From contig CM067082.1 of assembly GCA_034008185.1 (NCBI GenBank), forward strand, positions 4,324,984-4,388,983: 64,000 bases of DNA, given 5' to 3'. A program made the position numbers and the translations under genes. This document shows positions 22,567 to 32,677 of the stretch, piece by piece. The DNA is from Gorsachius magnificus (Eukaryota > Chordata > Aves > Pelecaniformes > Ardeidae). The stretch's first letter is position 1; every line of letters begins with the position of its first letter. The notes under the pieces are model-generated. The model did not search any database. It was not told the DNA's origin and saw nothing but the letters and a program-made list of their open reading frames with translations.

Positions 22567-24541
22567 TCCCCAGTGACCGCAGATTCCTGAGCTGGAGGAA
22601 GAGCTGCAGACTCCATCCTTCAAAGCAATGCTCAATCCTCCCTTCTCCTTTTCCTGCCAGTTCAGTCCCCCATCTCTCATGCTGACAGGGTGTAAATTGG
22701 GCTGAGGACAAGGGGCAGTGCTTTACATGCCAGGTGGGCTCTGCATGGCGAGTGGAGACACCAGCAGTCCTGGCTGCAATTTTTGGTATTTCGTCCCCTT
22801 TGATCTTTTTATTTGAAAGGGAACCACCTTTATTTGCTCTGCAAGCTCTCATGGGCAAGGGACATCTCTCAGCGCCCGCCAGCACAGCGTCCCTCGGCTC
22901 TGGGTTTTTGCGCAAGAGCGGCCGCGGCTCAGACCAAAGAATTTTGTCCCTGTTGCTGGTGGTGGCCGGGTGCAGGGGGGTAGGAGAGTGTACGGGATCA
23001 GGCCATGCCCACAGTCATGCATGCAAAACTGGCAGCCCGAACTTTTATCCCTAGAGCTTTGCCAACACGTTGCCTTTTCAGAGCAGCGGGCCCACAGCAA
23101 CCAGGGGTCTTTGCCATGGCTTTGTGCTGAAGAGGTTTCTGGAAGGGGTTTTGAGGGAAAACCTTCTTTGCAGGACCTGGGCTTGGTGGGGTGAGACAGG
23201 AGCTTAGCATGCCAGGGGTCTGCACCATGCCTGGGCACTGTCGGACCTTGCAGCATCCCACACAGGAGCAGGGCACCTTCCCATCTCCCTTAAGTTGCTC
23301 CGCAGCTTTTAATTATCCTGGCTGGTACCCATCTTGTTTCCCCTGGGGCACACAGCATCTCTGTCCCATCCTGCTGGAAAGGGGACAGCCGTGGAAGGGC
23401 TGTTTCAGTGGGTGGTTTCTGCTGGGATATGGTAGTAGTCAGGGCTGATGAGACCAAGGAAGAGCCATCCCAGGGTTTTTCCACGCAGGACTGTCCTCAT
23501 GGGTCGGTGGCTGCCTTCAGAAGTTCTTTGGTGCCCACCACGAGGGAGAGGACCAGTGGTGTTGCCACCTCCCAGCAGCCTGTCACGATGTGTGTGACCC
23601 TGTCTCCACAGGGTGAAATGTGTAGACCCAATACTGGGAAGTGAGCGTGAGATGGTTTGGGAGGACAACTACTAAGAGCACGGGGTCTGGATGGTGGAGG
23701 AAGCTCAAGGATCCACAAAACCCATCTCAACCTGGTGCCATTAACTTGGAAGAGCTGCCTTCCTCTGGAGCTTGGCTTTTCTGGTCAATGCTGGCTATAG
23801 CTTGATGCCACCAGAGAAGACCTTTCCATGAGGCCTTATCACAGGCAGAGCATATTTTCTTCTCTCCCGTGTTGCCATCCCCAGCGTGTCATGGAGCAGG
23901 GTGTACTTTCAACACTATCTGCAGGTCGAAATCCACCCCTTGGGTAGACTGAGTCGCCTGGAGCCCCCTTCTTTGTCAACAAATGTTCATCAAAGCCACC
24001 GCGGCCAGTTGGCGTTGGGGGTTGTGCAAGATGCGCTGATGACACAGGGAAGGCTGCCAGTGCCCTTTGGTCAGGGCTACTGTTGGCTTGACGAGGAGGT
24101 AGGACCGGGCAGTGAAGGACATCTTCACATCGGGATGCCACCACCGAGCGGGGACACGCGAAATCGCAGAGTTCAGGTCTGGTGGAAGATGGGGCAGTTG
24201 AAGATCAGGGGCCAAAACGTTGGGGTAGGCAGTGGAAAAACTAAACGCAGGCTGCACCTCTCCCAAAAATAGCCTCCCTGGCACAAGCTCAAGCTGTACT
24301 TTGAAGGGGAGGTCATGGCAACCCTCCCAATGCCCTTCTGGGGGGGCTGCTGCTGCCCACGCTTCAGGTGCTTAGGAGGCATCATTTGCCCCCCCCCCGC
24401 CCCCATGTTTTGCCGTTCAGGCACCTGCCACAAATACTGAATTTGCTCGAAACGCCTTGAGAAACCACAAGAAAAGGTGAGCAGATGTTCAGCCAGGCTG
24501 GAGATTCGGGGTGGGAGCGGCACGGGGCAGTGGCAGTTATT

Positions 24542-24576
24542 GGGGGGGGGACCACTGGGTTTGGCTTCCCCCCCCC
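24542..24576. repeat. G9...C9 hairpin
   Basis: Nine G (24,542-24,550) and nine C (24,568-24,576) are separated by 17 bases. They form a perfect 9 bp G:C stem if single-stranded. This may also be a site of sequencing-length error. Confidence 0.7.
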
Positions 24577-24938
24577 ATGTGTGTTTTGGGGTGAGGATTG
24601 TGCTTTGGGATTTTTTTTTTTTCTTTCCAAGGATGTTCTTGGGCAAGGCAGAAAGCCTGGAAATGCCCCATCCGATGGAGAATCACTTTTTTTTCCGTAT
24701 TCCTCTGGCCATAAGAAGTCCTTGAAGGATGGCGGGGGGGGAGGGGGGGGGGTGCAGCCAGCCCCCAGTATTTGGGGTGCCTGACTTCCCTGTGCATTGG
24801 GTGCTGGAGCATGGGGAGCAGCTGTCCCCAAACGACCGACCCTTCCTCCCTCCTGCAAAAAAAACCCTCCAGGGCACACCCTCTGCAAATTTGGGAGGCA
24901 GCCAGCCCAAAGCCTGCTATTACAGTTCCCTGTGGAGT

Positions 24939-25142
24939 TGGCCTCTCTTTCCCCCCCGTCCCTCCCCCCCAAGCTTTTTTTTCCTCCTTTCCCTTCAAAT
25001 CCCAGCCAGGAAAAGCCTCTGACGTCAGCACCGTGGCTGCAAGCTCCTCGCGGCTGCTGGGAGAAGGCAGTAGAGGGGATATCCCGGATCATAAACCCAG
25101 GAATCTTGCTGTGAGCGGGGCCGCCACCGGCTTCCCGTGAGT
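24939..25142 (+). promoter_or_regulatory. Candidate distal promoter / first non-coding exon (possibly PTP4A3)
   Basis: A pyrimidine/C-run-rich stretch leads to a perfect palindromic cAMP-response element TGACGTCA at 25,020-25,027. About 110 bases of CpG-containing sequence follow, ending in a strong splice donor GTGAGT at 25,137-25,142. The order (CRE, short GC-rich exon, donor) is what a CpG promoter with a short leader exon looks like. PTP4A3 starts 7.5 kb downstream on the same strand and mammalian PTP4A3 has non-coding 5' exons. No TATA box is visible. The link is inference; it could be chance. Confidence 0.28.
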
Positions 25143-26485
25143 CGTCCACCGCCGGGGATGGGGTGGGAGGGATGGGTGCTGGACTGCGTTCAGCTGGGGG
25201 GGTGTGGGGGGGTGGTCCTATTCCCCCCCCACCTGGTGCTGAACGTTTGATGCCTTTTTGTGGTTTTTTTTTTTTATGAGCTGCTTCTGGGTGGCTGAAT
25301 CTCTTACGGTGCGAGAAGGAGTTAGGTTAAAAGAAAAAGCCATCCGGGCACACCTCAAATTCGAGCTGCTTGGGGGTTGCACGTGGGGTGAAAACCTGGA
25401 ACTGCAGCTAAAGGGCTGTTCCAAGGGGTTCCTGGAGCTTCTTGCATCTCCTCCAGGGCATCGCCCCACGAGCAGTGGATGGGAGAGGCAGCCCCAACAC
25501 CGGTGTCCATCACAGGCGTCCTTGTGCCAGCCTGGGGTCCGCATCCCGTTGGGGTTGTGGATGGGGCACCAAAGCAGGCAAGAGGGAAAAAACAACTCCC
25601 CAAGGGCTGTTTTAGGCACTTTCCACACTGTCCCTCAGCCCCTTTTCAAAGCAAAAAGGTGCAAACAAAAGAAAAAGGGGTCGATCGCGATACTGGGGCC
25701 TTCGATGCGTTCCCAGCTTGCACGGTGCTGGGAAGACCGTGCTCTTCTTTTTATCTGGCTGGCTGGTTTGCTGCCTCATCTTCCCCCTTCCTCCCTCTTG
25801 CCTGGTCTCCTGCTTGTGAATCTCCACGCCGACATCACGCCAGCATCTTTCCCTGCTGCCTAAATACCACCAAACTCCTTAAACCAGGGGCTGTACGGCT
25901 CTGTTCTGCAAATTTACCTGCAAGCCCTGGCGTTTAGCATGCGCCAGAAAGGGACGTGGAGGAAGATGGGTGACCTGGTTTATCTTGCAGGTGCGTTTTG
26001 GTGGGTTGCCGGCAGCTCCCCGTCACCCTCCCTCTGCACCTGGGCAATTTTAATCCTCCTTTGCCGTTTTGCTCAGAAAACATCCCCTGCAGCAAAAGAA
26101 AGAAACACACAAAAAAAATAACTCCTTGGAGGAAAAACCCCCGCCACGCTTCCCTGGCAGGCAGCTCGCTCCCTGCAGCCGATACCTCGCAGCCAGCACC
26201 ACCTCCCACGGTACCCGGCACAGCTTCTCCAGGACATCCCTGTCTGCTCTTCCCAGCACCTGGAGCAGGACGTGCCAGTGGCTGCTTATGTCTCTGCCCC
26301 CAGACGCCGGCTCCTGCAGGGTGTTTTGTTTCCATTGCTCTCCTCCCGGACCTTTCCTGTTTCCTTCCGCACAGATGCAGCCGGAGGAAACGTCAGCGCG
26401 TTGGCTTTCCTCTGGCCGGATGCCAGCTGCGGTTACAGGCTGGGGACAGCACTGTGGCTCTTGCGTCCGGGACCTGTCCTCCCTG

Positions 26486-27006
26486 GCAGTGGTGCTGGTG
26501 GCAGTGGTGGTGCTGCTGGTGCTGGTGGCAGTGGTGCCAGTGGTGCCAGTGGTGGTGCTGCTGGGTGCTGGTGGCAGTGGTGACAGTGGTGACAGTGGTG
26601 GTGCTGTTGGTGGTAGTGCTGCTGGTGGAGTGGTGGGTGGTGGTGTGCCGGTGCTAGTGGCAGTGGTGACAGTGGTGGTGCTGCTGGGTGCTGGTGGCAG
26701 TGGTGACAGTGGTGGTGCTGCTGGTGCTGGTCTCAATGGTGGTGCTGGCAATGGTGGTGGTGATGGTGGTGCTGCTGCTGGGTGCTGGTGGAAGTGCTGG
26801 TGCTGCTGGTGGCAGTGGTGGCTGTAGTGGTGCTGCTGGTGCTGGTGGCAGTGGTGCCGTGGTGGTGCTGCTGGTGCTTGTCTCAATGGTGGTGCTGGCG
26901 AGGTGGTGGTGTGGTGGTGGTGGTGGGTGGGTGGTTGTGCTGGTGGTGGTGCTGCTGGTGCTGATGGCAGTGGTAGTGGTGGTGGTGCTGTGGTGGCGCT
27001 GCTGGG
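26486..27006. repeat. GGT/GCT minisatellite, about 520 bp
   Basis: An imperfect tandem array built from 3-base steps (GGT, GCT, GCA) in higher-order blocks such as GGTGCTGGTGGCAGTGGT. It starts after CCTCCCTGGCAG and ends at GGTGGCGCTGCTGGG. Because the unit is a multiple of three and lacks TAA/TAG/TGA, it is open in several frames on both strands. The plus frames read poly-Val/Leu/Gly and the minus frames poly-Thr/Pro/Ser/His. These frames are not credible genes. Confidence 0.93.
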
Positions 27007-27598
27007 TCTCCTCATACATGCAGCCAAGCCGCGCAGACCTGCTCCCACCTTGCAGAGGTGGGATTGAAGGCAGAGAGAGTTGGACTTGATGAGCCGTAAG
27101 GGGAAAGGGCCAGTCGGTGTCTGGCTACGTGGGCTGAAACCAGGAGAGAGGTCGAGCACATGTAGCACAGATGGGTGTTCCGTTAGGTTTTTCTGAAGGT
27201 GAACTTTGAACGTGGGACATGCTCACTTGGGAGATGGCTCTATTTATAGACGGGTGAGACACGTATTGTTTGGGTGAGTAAGAGCCTTTGTTCCCCGTCC
27301 CGCTGCTAAAGCCCACATGGAGCAACAATTTGGCTCTGCAGAGCTTCCTTTTCCTTTGCCTGGGGAGTTGCTGTGCCGGGGGAAAACTGACTTCCCCAGC
27401 TGCATCCCGCTAGCCCAAGTACCAGCAGTGGAGCCACCAGGCCTGGCATCTGCTCACCGGTCCAGCCCAGCCCTTTCGTTAACTGCAGCAAAGAAGACCT
27501 GGCCTTTTATTTCGCAAGAAGGTGCTGGAAGGAGGAGCAGCCCCATCCCCACCAAGGCCAAGGTCTCTCTAATAGAGCCACCACACTGCAAAGGAATA
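27007..27598. other. Intergenic DNA, nothing recognised
   Basis: About 590 bases between the minisatellite and a CR1 tail. It has no recognisable element. Confidence 0.5.
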
Positions 27599-27695
27599 GA
27601 ATCATAGAATCTCTTTGGTTGGAAAAGACCTTTAAGATCATCACGTCCAACCTTTAACCTAACCCTGCCATCCCACCACTAAACCATGTCCCTAA
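27599..27695 (-). mobile_element. CR1 LINE, short 3' tail (sense on -)
   Basis: GAATCATAGAATCTC is followed by GGTTGGAAAAGACCTTTAA and CCATCCCACCACTAAACCA: the 3' UTR of the same CR1 subtype as the 20,282 copy. Only ~97 bases remain. Confidence 0.9.
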
Positions 27696-28993
27696 AAGGG
27701 GGACAGGGAATAATAAGGAGAGCCCCATGATCCCCCCTGCTTTGGGGTGATGGCTCAGTTGTCCCCATCCCCTGGAGCAGCATCCTCCGTTGCCACGCCG
27801 GAGCATGTTTGTCCTGGATCTTCACTGGGTTCTTGGCTGCAAAACTTCTTGGGGAAGAAACAGAAACTTCCACAACCGTGGCAAAAAAACATCGCTGCAG
27901 CTCGCACAGTACAGGTGTCCTTTGGTGGCTTTGCAAGGAAGAAGCCTGCCGTGTCACTCCACTCCAGCTGGAAAATTAATGCTCGTAGACGTTCAAGGAC
28001 AAACGTTGCCGGTGAAGCTTTGAGATGAGCTTGCAGATATCAGGGTGAAAGCGATGGGCACATTGCAAGGAGCTGGCCCCCACCCCTCCCCAGCCCTAGG
28101 CACGGCAGGAGGGTGGTGACAGCGGGGTGCCCAGCTCCTCCACTCATCTGTGCTGGATTTCCTTCGTTGGGCTTCACCACGATGGGTTTGAGCCTGAAAA
28201 GCCAGTGCTGCACCGCTGAGCATCCATCCTATCCTCATCCTCATCCATCCTCATCCTTCCTTACTGCATTTTCACATGTTTCATCCAGATGCCCCTGTAG
28301 CGCTTGAGCCAGAAGGATATTTATTCACTTGGCGGGTTATTAATATTAGCTGAAATACCCTTTTCTATATTGTTCTGCCGTGCTTAATGCGGTGATCAGC
28401 ATCGCAGCCTGCAGAGCTGGAGATGATTTGCGATTAAATATCCATTAGGGATTTACGGGTTTCGGGGCTGAGTTGCTGGGACGTGCGATTGCCAAAATAC
28501 TTGAAACTCTTCCACTGGAGAGGGAGACCTTGTGGGAAAGGAGGACTCGGCTGTTCTTGTACGCAGGCGGTTCCCAGTGAACCTCCGTTACTGGCAGCGG
28601 GCGCACCCAAGCCAATAAAAAATTACAGGGTATCCAGAGCGCCGATGGAGCATGAACCACGTGTGGGATGACGACAGGGAGCAAGCTACCGCCCCCAGCA
28701 TGCGATGCTGGCGTCGGTGCTCACAGCATCTCCCAGGCCCGAGGGGTTGCTTGAGCGGGTGGGTTTAATCCAGGACGCGATTAAACGTGGGCACGGTTTC
28801 TATTAACAAGAACCCTGCAGCCCGGAGGTATGAGGTTGTTTGGAGGGGGAAAAGTTCTTTTCTTTTTTGCTGCTTTTCCTTGTGCCACCTCTCGTGCTAG
28901 TGCATCGAGCCCAAAGGGGCAAGGGGCACGATGTCGCTAAGCGTGGTGGAAGCGGAAAGAGCCAACAGCCCAAGGTCTTAAAAGGAAAAGCAG
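27696..28993. other. Intergenic DNA; possible conserved non-coding block near 28.3 kb
   Basis: No gene is recognised. A short CATCC/TCATCC repeat lies at about 28,222-28,260. From 28,265 to 28,470 the DNA turns AT-rich with homeobox-like TTATTAATATTA and GATTAAATATCCATTA. It is unlike its surroundings and is a plausible conserved element, untested. Confidence 0.42.
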
Positions 28994-29432
28994 AAGATGA
29001 TCCAAGGGCTGGAGCACCTCTCTTATGAGGACAGGCTGAGGAAGTTGGGGTTGTTCAGCCTGGAGAAGAGAAGGCTGAGGGGAGACCTGATTGCAACCTT
29101 TCAGTACCTAAAGGGGGCCTATAGGAAAGATGGGGAAAATCTTTTTAGTAGGGCCAGCTGTGACAGGACAAGGGGTAATGGTTTTAAACTAAAACAGGGT
29201 AGGTTTAGACTAGATATAAGGAGGAAATTCTTTAAAATGAGGGTGGTGAAACACTGGAACAGGTTGCCCAGAGAGGTAGTGGAGGCCCCATCCCTGGAAG
29301 CATTCAAGGCCAGGTTGGACGGGGCTCTGAGCAACCTGATCTAGTTAGCAGTGTCCCTGCTCCCTGCAGGGGGGTTGGACTAGATGACCTCTAGGGGTCC
29401 CTTCCAACCCAAAACATTCTATGATTCTATGA
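28994..29432 (+). mobile_element. CR1 LINE, 3' fragment (sense on +)
   Basis: An uninterrupted 115-codon frame (28,997-29,344) encodes the last part of CR1 ORF2 ([58 protein letters not shown]). The 3' UTR follows with CCTGCAGGGGGGTTGGACTA, ending ATTCTATGATTCTATGA. It is nearly identical in type to 9,801-10,551 and 51,258-55,237. 5'-truncated, so not mobile. Confidence 0.96.
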
Positions 29433-31159
29433 AGATCCTCAGTTCCTTCGTTTCAGAGAATCTTGAGTTTGCAAGGGGATGATTTGGGGCAATACCCAAT
29501 ACTCTTCCCTTTGAGCAGGCATCTGTGGCTGCCCATCCCTCCCACCTCCCCTCCCTTTGGAGGGTTTTAATCTCTTTTTTTTTTGCCTTGAAGCAAATGG
29601 GGAAGGATGGAAAAAGCTTGCTGAGGGGGTTGCTGGCAGGTTTTTTTCTTGGGAAACGTTCACTCACTGGGTTGCTGGCTCTTTTTGTGGCCATGCTGGC
29701 CTGCAAGCCCGGTGGCTGGACCTGTAGGAGCCACATAGCCAAAACCAGTCCAAAATTACCATTTCTTGGTAATTTTGGTATTCCATGGAAATACCATTTC
29801 TTCCCCAGCCATGGTGAGCTCACCTCAGGGGGGGAGCAGACCCCGCAGGTGAAGTGATGGGTGGGAACATCACTGGGAAGGCACCGCGGGGAGAGGCAGT
29901 TTCCCATCCCGTCTTGCAGGAGCATTGCAAGCTTTAAGCAAAGATCCCGGCTGCCGTGGTCCAGCTGGGGAGGGTGAGCTGCCCCAGGGGGGTGGGCATC
30001 ACCTGGGGGCTGAGCTGCTCTGAATCAGACCTAAAATGCTGCTGGGAGGCAGCTCCCACCTCGCTCCCATCCCTCAGCTGAGCTTCCAGCCTCCATCAGC
30101 TGCTAAAATCTGATTTTCTCAATGGGGACTGGAAAATTCCTCCCCCCCGGCATGTCCCACTTGTCCCCAGCAGCCCAGGCAGGGTTTGAACTTCGCAGAG
30201 CGTCCTTGCAGGGTGGATTATTATTGTTCTTCAGCATCTTTTGTAAAAAAAAGAAAAGAAAACAAAAAAAAAAACCAAACCAAAAACCCCCACACCACAC
30301 CACCCTAACCGAAGGAGCCCACGGCTCGACGCTCTTCAGCCACAAGTCACCATCACAAACCACAGAGGTGGTTCTGTCCCATCTCCTCCGGGCTCTGGGG
30401 TAGCATTACTCGATATTTTTACAGGCAGAAAAAATGAATCGGGCACAATGGGATGTGATCGACAAGGGGGTTCGGAGCAACTCAGGGGGACGGGGGACAT
30501 ACGAGGTTCTGCAGAGGAGCTGGGGAGGGCTCAGTGCTGAAATCCCCTTGAGTTTTGACCCTTTCCCAGCTCCTAGCCCCCTCTCAGCTCCTTTCCAAAA
30601 TCCCAGCTGTAAAGCCATGGGCGCGGAGATGCGCTCTGCAGCGGGGCAGCACCAGGCTTGCATGTGCCACCAGTGATAAATAATTAGTGCCCTGCTGGTG
30701 GGAAATTCCATTATTTTAGTAGCCAAGCTGGGTACATTTAGGAGAGTAGCCCCGCTCCCCCCCCGGCTTTTCCTCCCTTTGCTATTTGATTTTTTGCAAC
30801 AGCACCCGGGTAGTGTGATGAGCCGGTCGGTCCTCAGCCCACCTCCCTGCTCTCGCCATGTCTTGTTCCATGGGGATAAAACGAGCTGGAGGGGAAAGTT
30901 TCTGGGCTCTGGGGCATCAGGAGGAGAGGCGAGGGGGTGCATGCCAGCCCGACTCCGGTTACTTATGTGCTTATGGTCTATTTTGAGGCTCCGGCCACGC
31001 GGCACTAAGCAGCCGTTGACCCGGGGAAGGGACCAGCTTCAAAACAAGAGTCCAGCAGGTAACAGCAACCCGGGGAAGCACCGGGCTTCCCTTGTATCTG
31101 AGCAGGGCTGGCAGCACCCTCGCCTCCCCCCACCCCCCGCCGGGCCCACCCTCTCAACA
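29433..31159. other. Intergenic DNA with overlapping hairpins
   Basis: No gene is recognised. The stretch contains the overlapping inverted repeats at 29,750-29,795 and an A-rich low-complexity run at about 30,244-30,300 (AAAAGAAAAG, AACCAAACC types). The 199-codon minus frame at 30,406-31,005 shows no domain. Confidence 0.48.
29750..29795. repeat. Two overlapping, mutually exclusive hairpins
   Basis: The arm CCAAAATTACC (29,750-29,760) pairs perfectly with GGTAATTTTGG (29,768-29,778) around a 7-base loop. The bases GGTATT (29,777-29,782) also pair with AATACC (29,790-29,795) around a loop containing CCATGG. The GG at 29,777-29,778 is shared, so both stems cannot be complete together. TACCATTTCTT occurs twice as a direct repeat across the structure. 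Confidence 0.85.
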
Positions 31160-31216
31160 GTCAACGGTTGGACTTGATGACCTTAAAGGTCTTTCCCAAC
31201 CTAAACGATTCTGTGA
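31160..31216 (+). mobile_element. CR1 LINE, minimal 3' tail (sense on +)
   Basis: CAACGGTTGGACTTGATGACC, then AAAGGTCTTTCCCAACCTAA and GATTCTGTGA: just the last ~57 bases of a CR1 of the 'aacggttggacttgatgat' subtype. Confidence 0.88.
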
Positions 31217-32028
31217 TGCTCTTGGGTTTGGGCGGTTCCACGGTGGAACTGATTTTCTTTTTTAAGAAAATCCCCTTTCCCATTGCCAGCTTTGAGGGTA
31301 AAAGATGCCCCAGGTTGCGAGGCCAGGGGGCTTTACATGGAGTGATGCGCTGGTGATGGAGACGCGGATGAGCGAGCAGGGGGATGCATCCATCACCGGC
31401 GTTGACGAAACTGCGTGCCCCCTGCTCCCCCCCTTCCCCAGGAAAGCTCATTTGCAGGCAGCTTAGTTGGCCTAAGAGCATTAGAGGTGCATTTGGTGGA
31501 CATCAGCCGCTCGAGCAGCACCGGGAGTATGTGGCTGATTAGGGGCAGCAGCGGCTGGTTTCAGGCAGAGCGCTGCCATCGGCGTGGAAATAGTTGCCGT
31601 GCCACCTCGGGCATTTTGGGGACGCAAAGGTGAGGTCTGGGGGAGACAGGATGGGTGCCGGGGTCAGGTCTCATGGGTTGGGTGTTTAGAATATACCAGC
31701 CGGATGCAGGCGTGAGAGCAAGTCCCTTCCCTGCCATGTGCTTGTCCCCATCACTGGGAGGGAGCATGCGTTGCCCCCGCCGCTTTCCAGTGCCATTTCA
31801 GCTTTTCAGACAATATTTTGGCTTTTTTCTTTAAACACTGCCTCACTTTCTAATCTGCCGTCTCCTGCAAAGGTGAGCGTGGTCAGGGATGCTCGTGTGG
31901 GATGCAGCGGGTGCTGGTGCATTCGGGGGCACCGCGGTATCCCCTCCACACTGGCCGGGGGCTTCCTTGGAGCCGACCTGGGGAGGAGGACACCCTCACC
32001 ACCATCTTCCCTTTTCCCTCCCCTGCAG
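31217..32028 (+). other. Sequence just upstream of the PTP4A3 leader
   Basis: No coding frame is recognised. Two splice-like signals stand out. A donor AAG/GTGAGC lies at 31,873. An acceptor with a good pyrimidine tract, CCCTGCAG, ends at 32,028. Used together they would remove a 156-base intron inside the 5' UTR of PTP4A3. Alternatively the acceptor joins a distant first exon. Only transcript data can decide. Confidence 0.35.
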
Positions 32029-32049
32029 CCTCGCTTTCCGCCAGGATTT

Positions 32050-32106
32050 ATGGAGGTGCTGAGGAGCAGCTCTGAGCCCCGCAACCCCCGGCAGCCCGCC
32101 CCGTGA
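32050..32106 (+). CDS. Upstream ORF 1 in the presumed PTP4A3 leader
   Basis: ATG at 32,050 opens 18 codons, rich in Arg, Pro and Ser, ending TGA at 32,104-32,106. The base at -3 is T and +4 is G, a moderate initiation context. It ends 571 bases before the main start. Mammalian PRL-1 and PRL-2 leaders contain a magnesium-sensitive uORF; this one is not shown to be related to it. Confidence 0.3.
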   Translation: MEVLRSSSEPRNPRQPAP

Positions 32107-32231
32107 AGCAAGCGCCCGGCCGCCTTGCCTCGCCTCCTTTCATCCCGCCCGGCATCCCGACCCTCCGACTCAACCATTCAAGGCTCCCGTGCATCCCCCC
32201 CCCGCCACCCCCAAGTACTCCACATACCCCG

Positions 32232-32240
32232 ATGGGGTAA
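32232..32240 (+). CDS. Upstream ORF 2, minimal (Met-Gly-stop)
   Basis: ATG GGG TAA at 32,232-32,240 in the presumed leader. If transcribed it could act as a start-stop-like element that lowers scanning to the main start. Confidence 0.22.
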   Translation: MG

Positions 32241-32279
32241 CGTGACGGGGGTCACCCTCCCGCCACCGCCACCCCCCAT

Positions 32280-32297
32280 ATGCAGAGGCCTTTCTAG
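32280..32297 (+). CDS. Upstream ORF 3, five codons
   Basis: ATG at 32,280 opens five codons (Met-Gln-Arg-Pro-Phe) ending TAG at 32,295-32,297. It is the last upstream ATG before the main start codon. Confidence 0.22.
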   Translation: MQRPF

Positions 32298-32381
32298 AGC
32301 GCCAGGGAGCGTGCGGCACTGGAGGCAGAAGCCGCTCGCCATCGCACACACGCCGAGGACGCCAACACTACAGCAAAGGGA

Positions 32382-32418
32382 TTTTTTTTTTTTTTTTTAA
32401 TTATTATTATTATTATTA
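32382..32418 (+). repeat. T17 tract followed by (TTA)n
   Basis: Seventeen T followed by AA and about six TTA units, in the presumed 5' UTR of PTP4A3. This is a simple AT-rich tract in otherwise GC-rich DNA. Confidence 0.88.
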
Positions 32419-32677
32419 CCATTAATATTATTTTTTCCCGTCTGGCTTTTTCCCCCGGGGAGCTTGTGGTGTGTTCAGGAAGCCGGCACGCGCTCCCAGG
32501 AGCTGGGATTATTTGCACAACGTCTGTATATTGAGTTCTCGATTCTGTTTGATTTTTATTTTTTAAGCGCAGAGGGGTTGTCGATTTTTCTCTTTTTTTT
32601 TCCCCCTCCACGCCACGCTTTTCTTGGGTTTTTCCCCCACCACCATCAGCACCACCACACCCTCCTCCCGTCCCACC

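Larger units (their letters stand above)
22567..26485. other. Intergenic DNA with G/C homopolymers
   Basis: No gene is recognised. From 24,380 to 25,240 there are many G or C runs, including C10 near 24,390, G9/C9 at 24,542-24,576, G8/G10 at about 24,734-24,752, and C7-C8 near 24,950-24,970 and 25,225. This part also holds the candidate CRE and splice donor described separately. Long overlapping frames (for example 255 codons on the minus strand at 24,382-25,149) are products of GC-rich low complexity. Confidence 0.45.
32029..32677 (+). other. PTP4A3: Presumed PTP4A3 5' UTR
   Basis: This is the stretch between a plausible acceptor at 32,028 and the PTP4A3 start codon. The first half is GC-rich; the second half contains a T17 run and (TTA)n. 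It holds three short upstream ORFs listed separately. A second acceptor-like CAG after a pyrimidine tract lies at 32,647-32,649. If that one is used, only about 28 bases of leader would be in the coding exon and the uORFs would be intronic. The assignment rests on position and splice signals only. Confidence 0.42.

Noticed and set aside
24382..25149. 255-codon minus-strand frame
   Set aside because: It lies in G/C-homopolymer DNA, rich in Pro/Gly/Lys with no motif, and conflicts with several overlapping frames.
26069..26827. 252-codon plus-strand frame with hydrophobic Val/Leu runs resembling membrane segments
   Set aside because: The hydrophobic runs come from the same triplet repeat; the unique part has no homology I recognise.
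26050..27168. 372-codon minus-strand open frame
   Set aside because: It is mostly the GGT/GCT minisatellite read backwards (Thr/Pro/Ser/His runs). Equivalent frames are open on the other strand, and there is no domain or splice logic.
30406..31005. 199-codon minus-strand frame
   Set aside because: No recognisable domain; composition matches chance frames in GC-rich DNA.
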